Below are positions 6,977-9,174 of a stretch of DNA of 9,174 nt, piece after piece. The translations under genes were made by a program, and so were the position numbers. The notes under the pieces were generated by a model that saw only the letters and a list, made by a program, of their open reading frames with translations, was not told the DNA's origin and searched no databases. Source of the stretch: Planctomycetota bacterium (GTDB lineage: Bacteria > Planctomycetota > UBA1135 > JALUZX01); assembly GCA_027011425.1 (NCBI GenBank), contig JALUZX010000373.1, forward strand, positions 1-9,174, in the 5' to 3' direction. Each line of letters begins with the position of its first letter. The stretch's first letter is position 1.

Positions 6977-8614
6977 TCAGTAGTCATAGTCCATTCCGCC
7001 GTAATCCCCCGATTCTTCCTCTTCCTTCTCCTCCTTCTTCTCCGCGATGAGAGCGTCCGTGGTGAGAAGGAGGGTGCCCACGGAGACGGCGTTGACCAGG
7101 GCGGAAGTCGTGACCTTGGTGGGATCCATGACTCCGAATTCGATCATGTTTCCGTATTGACTGGTGAGGGCGTTGTATCCGTATTGCGGATCCTCCTGGG
7201 AGAGGACCTTCCTTTCCACCAGGGCCCCGTCCTCGCCGGCGTTCTCGGCGATCTTGCGCAGGGGGGCGGCGCAGGCCTTCCGGACGACCTGGACCCCGAA
7301 AGCCTCGTCGCCCCTGAGTTTCAGCCCTTCCAGTGCCATGGAGGCGCGCAGGAGGGCCACGCCGCCGCCGGGAAGGACCCCTTCCTCGATGGCCGCCCGG
7401 GTGGCGTGGAGGGCGTCCTCCACGAGGGCCTTCCTCTCCTTGAGTTCCGTCTCCGTCAGGGCGCCCACGTTGATCTGAGCCACGCCTCCCGTGAGCTTGG
7501 CCAGGCGCTCCTGGAGTTTCTCACGGTCGTAATCGGAGGTGGTCTCCTCGATCTCCTTTCGGATCTGCTTGGCCCGTGCGGAGACGTCGGCCGGGTTGCC
7601 CGCCCCTTCCAGGATGATGGTGTTGTCCTTGTCCACCGTCACCTTCTTGGCCCGGCCCAGGTCGGTGATGTCGATCTTGTCCAGCTCGATCCCCATGTCT
7701 TTGAAGAGGGGCTTCTTGGCTCCCGTGAGGATGGCGATGTCCTGGAGCATGGCCTTGCGGCGGTCGCCGTATCCGGGCGCCTTGACGGCGCAACAGGAGA
7801 TCGTTCCCCTAAGGCGGTTCACCACCAGGGTGGCCAAGGCTTCGCCTTCCACGTCCTCGGCGATGATCAGCAGGGGCTTGCCGGCGTTCTTGATCTTTTC
7901 CAAGAGGGGGAGGAGCTTGCGGACATTGGAGATCTTGTCCTCGTGGATGAGGATGAAGGCGTTCTCCAGCTTGCACTCCATGGTGTCCTGGTCCGTGGCG
8001 AAGTGCGGGGTCAGGTAGCCCCGGTCGAACTGCATCCCTTCCACGACCTTCACCTCGGTCTCCCGGGACTTGCCCTCCTCCACGGTGATCACCCCGTCGC
8101 GGCCCACTTTGTCCAGGGCGTCGGCGATCATCTTCCCCACGGAGGGATCGTTGTTGGCGGCGATGGAAGCCACCTTGGCGATGGCCGAGAGGTCTCCCTC
8201 GGGGACGGGCTGGGCCATCTTTTTGAGTTCGTCCAGAACCTTCTCGGCGGCCTTCCGGATGCCCCGGTTCAGTTCCGTCGGATTGGCGCCGGCCGTGAGG
8301 AACTTGTTCCCCTCGTTTACGATCTCCGAGGCGAGGAGGGTGGCCGTGGTGGTTCCGTCGCCGGCCACGTCGCTGGTCTTGCTCGCCACCTCCCGGACCA
8401 GGCGGGCGCCCATGTTTTCATAGGGGTCCTTGAGATCGATTTCTTCCGCCACAGACACCCCGTCTTTGGTGATCGTCGGGCCGCCCCAGCTCTTGTCGAG
8501 CACGGCATTCCGGCCCCGGGGGCCCAGGGTGCTGATCACGGCACGGGCGAGTTTGTTGACGCCTTGGCGGATGGCTTCCCTCGCCTGGACGTCGAAGATC
8601 AACTGCTTGGCCAT
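6977..8614 (-). CDS. groEL: GroEL1, 60-kDa chaperonin, first gene of the cluster
   Basis: This 545-residue chaperonin has all catalytic elements: TLGPRGRNAVLD (29-40), Asp51, AGDGTTTAT (84-92), Asp400 (equivalent to Asp398 of Escherichia coli) and PGGGVALL (415-422). The tail is Glu/Lys-rich and ends SGDYGGMDYDY, so only one GGM remains and the end is acidic and aromatic. In the apical substrate/GroES-binding segment it reads GYLTPHF (199-205), with His204 where E. coli has Tyr203; GroEL2 keeps Tyr. Cysteines 214, 274 and 275 align with cysteines in GroEL2. The start is the ATG at 8614, with AAGGAGG (8620-8626) five bases upstream. The open frame continues to 8758, but those 48 residues are not GroEL-like and overlap the promoter candidate. 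Transcription is probably heat-inducible through the promoter at 8730-8759. Confidence 0.98.
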   Translation of the reverse strand: MAKQLIFDVQAREAIRQGVNKLARAVISTLGPRGRNAVLDKSWGGPTITKDGVSVAEEIDLKDPYENMGARLVREVASKTSDVAGDGTTTATLLASEIVNEGNKFLTAGANPTELNRGIRKAAEKVLDELKKMAQPVPEGDLSAIAKVASIAANNDPSVGKMIADALDKVGRDGVITVEEGKSRETEVKVVEGMQFDRGYLTPHFATDQDTMECKLENAFILIHEDKISNVRKLLPLLEKIKNAGKPLLIIAEDVEGEALATLVVNRLRGTISCCAVKAPGYGDRRKAMLQDIAILTGAKKPLFKDMGIELDKIDITDLGRAKKVTVDKDNTIILEGAGNPADVSARAKQIRKEIEETTSDYDREKLQERLAKLTGGVAQINVGALTETELKERKALVEDALHATRAAIEEGVLPGGGVALLRASMALEGLKLRGDEAFGVQVVRKACAAPLRKIAENAGEDGALVERKVLSQEDPQYGYNALTSQYGNMIEFGVMDPTKVTTSALVNAVSVGTLLLTTDALIAEKKEEKEEEESGDYGGMDYDY

Positions 8615-8667
8615 CTCATCCTCCTTGGGGATTCCAGGTGAGATTCTTCGATTGGAGGTCCGTTTCC

Positions 8668-8686
8668 AGCCTCGCAGGGCGAGGCT
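8668..8686 (-). promoter_or_regulatory. Strong 8-bp hairpin in the groEL1 leader RNA
   Basis: AGCCTCGC (8668-8675) and GCGAGGCT (8679-8686) are exact reverse complements around a three-base loop. It lies about 40 bases downstream of the predicted transcription start and 50 bases before the groEL1 start codon. Just upstream in the same leader, GGGGG (8692-8696) and CCCCC (8703-8707) could form a second stem. The leader also contains TCCTCC, which could pair with the ribosome-binding GGAGGA. Such a leader could stabilise the message or act as an RNA thermometer; neither is shown. Confidence 0.5.
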
Positions 8687-8729
8687 TTCGAGGGGGAGGA
8701 AACCCCCTTGGAAAGGCCCCACCCTTCGC

Positions 8730-8759
8730 AAATGGGGTGCCAATCGGCGGGAGATCAAG
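8730..8759 (-). promoter_or_regulatory. Sigma-32-like heat-shock promoter for groEL1
   Basis: On the minus strand CTTGAT (8759-8754) is followed after 16 bases by CCCCATTT (8737-8730). Both boxes match the sigma-32 (RpoH) consensus CTTGAAA / CCCCATNT; E. coli dnaK P1 carries the same two hexamers with a spacer about two bases shorter. The spacing here is at the long end of the range. The start of transcription would fall near 8722, giving a leader of about 108 bases. Position and direction fit a chaperonin operon exactly. No CIRCE repeat is seen nearby, so positive control by an RpoH-type factor is the better reading. Confidence 0.6.
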
Positions 8760-8775
8760 TGGTAGAAAGGCGTAA

Positions 8776-8803
8776 CTCTTTCTATGGCAATAGATTGAAA
8801 GAG
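8776..8803. repeat. Inverted repeat in an AT-richer patch of the divergent promoter region
   Basis: CTCTTTC (8776-8782) and GAAAGAG (8797-8803) are exact reverse complements separated by 14 bases. The patch is clearly richer in A and T than its surroundings and lies just upstream of the -35 box of the sigma-32-like promoter. It could be an operator for the groE promoter. It does not match CIRCE (TTAGCACTC-N9-GAGTGCTAA) or the HspR repeat. Confidence 0.4.
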
Positions 8804-8851
8804 GGACTTCCTGGTGTGGCGCTTCAGGCGCCTCCGGGTTTCTCCAGGTTT

Positions 8852-8866
8852 CTGCCAAAGTGGCAG
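8852..8866. promoter_or_regulatory. Palindrome copy 1, candidate operator
   Basis: CTGCCAAAGTGGCAG is a perfect inverted repeat CTGCCA-N3-TGGCAG; with the flanking T and A the arms are 7 bp (8851-8867). A second copy with one central mismatch lies 43 bp away at 8895-8909. Paired short palindromes with helical spacing are typical of sites bound by dimeric regulators. The site lies about 90 bp upstream of the groEL1 promoter candidate and 140 bp upstream of the divergent gene, so either could be its target. Confidence 0.5.
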
Positions 8867-8894
8867 AGAGCCGGCGGACCCGCTCTTTTCCTGG

Positions 8895-8909
8895 CTGCCA
8901 AGGTGGCAG
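8895..8909. promoter_or_regulatory. Palindrome copy 2, candidate operator
   Basis: CTGCCAAGGTGGCAG shares 14 of 15 bases with copy 1 at 8852-8866 and has the same CTGCCA-N3-TGGCAG symmetry. The flanks of the two copies differ, so only the palindrome itself is repeated, which argues for a binding site rather than a duplicated segment. The start-to-start distance of 43 bp is close to four helical turns, placing both on the same face of the DNA. Confidence 0.5.
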
Positions 8910-8917
8910 GCTAGAGA

Positions 8918-8938
8918 GAGGTCCCTTGCAAGGACCTC
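8918..8938. repeat. 7-bp inverted repeat
   Basis: GAGGTCC (8918-8924) and GGACCTC (8932-8938) are exact reverse complements around CTTGCAA. It follows palindrome copy 2 by eight bases and may be part of the same regulatory region. No T-run follows on either strand. Confidence 0.35.
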
Positions 8939-8964
8939 CCCCGGGGGGCGAAACTCGCTCTTCC

Positions 8965-8990
8965 GCGCCCGGCCCCTCGAGCCGGGGCGC
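8965..8990 (+). promoter_or_regulatory. GC-rich hairpin in the leader of the divergent gene
   Basis: GCGCCCGGC (8965-8973) pairs with GCCGGGGCGC (8981-8990) with a single bulge. It ends 15 bases before the ATG at 9006, so it would lie in the leader RNA just ahead of the ribosome binding site GAGGG (8997-9001). Its role is unknown. Confidence 0.35.
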
Positions 8991-9005
8991 TTTCAAGAGG
9001 GTTGG

Positions 9006-9174
9006 ATGAAAGCACTTTTCCTTGTTCTGGCCCTGGAAGGGGCCTTTCTAGGGTTGTGCCCGGCAGTGGCCCGGGCCCAGGCTTCCCGTCCGGCCCGGGG
9101 TCTTCCCGCCCGGGCGCTGATCCTTGGCCCCTCGGGGGGGGTCGTCCGGGCCTTTCTTACGGGGTGGAAGGAGG
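9006..9174 (+). CDS. Partial CDS, secreted protein N-terminus, divergent from groEL1
   Basis: An ATG at 9006, preceded by GAGGG with a four-base spacer, opens a frame that stays open for 56 codons to the right edge. The first residues, MKALFLVLALEGAFLGLCPA, followed by VARA and then QA, form a signal peptide with a likely signal peptidase I site after Ala24. Cys18 is not in a proper lipobox because the residue before it is Leu. The mature start is Arg/Pro/Ala-rich, followed by ALILGPSGGVVRAFLTGWKE. I do not recognise the family from this fragment. It shares the 391-base divergent region with groEL1, so the palindromes there may regulate it. The C-terminus lies outside the window. Confidence 0.65.
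   Translation, partial: MKALFLVLALEGAFLGLCPAVARAQASRPARGLPARALILGPSGGVVRAFLTGWKE

Noticed and set aside
7157..8641. A long open plus-strand frame opposite groEL1
   Set aside because: Same reason: it mirrors the groEL1 codons and has no convincing motif or ribosome binding site.
8615..8758. N-terminal extension of GroEL1 by 48 residues
   Set aside because: The extra residues are not GroEL-like and would cover the promoter and leader; the ATG at 8614 has a strong ribosome binding site.
8851..8909. Sigma-54 promoters at the TGGCAG halves of the palindromes
   Set aside because: The required GC element at -12 is missing at the right distance on both strands.
8708..8996. Small open frames in the divergent intergenic region (plus 8708-8914, minus up to 8996)
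   Set aside because: Compositionally random products with no good ribosome binding site; the region is better explained as regulatory DNA.
8615..9005. CIRCE or HspR operator before groEL1
   Set aside because: I looked for TTAGCACTC-N9-GAGTGCTAA and CTTGAGT-N7-ACTCAAG and saw neither, even with several mismatches.
1..9174. Mobile element, CRISPR array, tRNA/rRNA or defence system
   Set aside because: No transposase, integrase, regular repeat array, tRNA-like fold or defence domain is visible; the genes are housekeeping chaperones and a transporter.

Overview
This is a GC-rich bacterial window. It is dominated by one long minus-strand block of protein-folding genes, followed by a lipoprotein/ABC-transporter gene set. 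Reading in the direction of transcription (right to left), the order is groEL1, groES, groEL2, dnaJ, grpE, an FmdB-type zinc-ribbon gene, a lipoprotein gene, an ABC ATPase, an ABC-2 permease, and the start of one more gene cut by the left edge. One plus-strand gene for a secreted protein starts at 9006 and runs off the right edge, divergent from groEL1.

Organism. The paralogue arrangement groEL-groES-groEL-dnaJ-grpE, with no dnaK or hrcA beside it, is unlike the usual groES-groEL and hrcA-grpE-dnaK-dnaJ operons. From memory it resembles the chaperone cluster of Planctomycetota such as Rhodopirellula. The high GC content, strong Shine-Dalgarno sites and divergent GroELs fit a planctomycete or a neighbouring deep lineage. 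This placement is inference; no ribosomal RNA or other marker is present.

Region by region. 8615-9005 is a 391-base divergent intergenic region. It holds a sigma-32-like promoter facing groEL1 (8730-8759), a strong leader hairpin (8668-8686), two near-identical 15-bp palindromes 43 bp apart (8852-8866 and 8895-8909) and further inverted repeats. No CIRCE element is visible. 4991-8614 carries the two chaperonins around a single GroES. 4854-4990 is a gap with two long perfect hairpins. 2602-4853 carries dnaJ, grpE (4-base overlap) and the zinc-ribbon gene (tight spacing). 2490-2601 is a gap with overlapping hairpins and a weak promoter candidate. 1-2489 is a tightly packed lipoprotein/ABC exporter block with overlapping starts and stops.

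How the genes work together. GroEL/GroES forms the folding chamber. DnaJ and GrpE are the co-chaperone and nucleotide exchange factor of a DnaK that must be encoded elsewhere. The lipoprotein and ABC-2 exporter genes look like a separate functional unit and may have their own promoter. I see no CRISPR, insertion sequence, phage or defence module. The points most worth following are the split chaperonin pair, the duplicated palindrome in the divergent promoter region and the gap hairpins.
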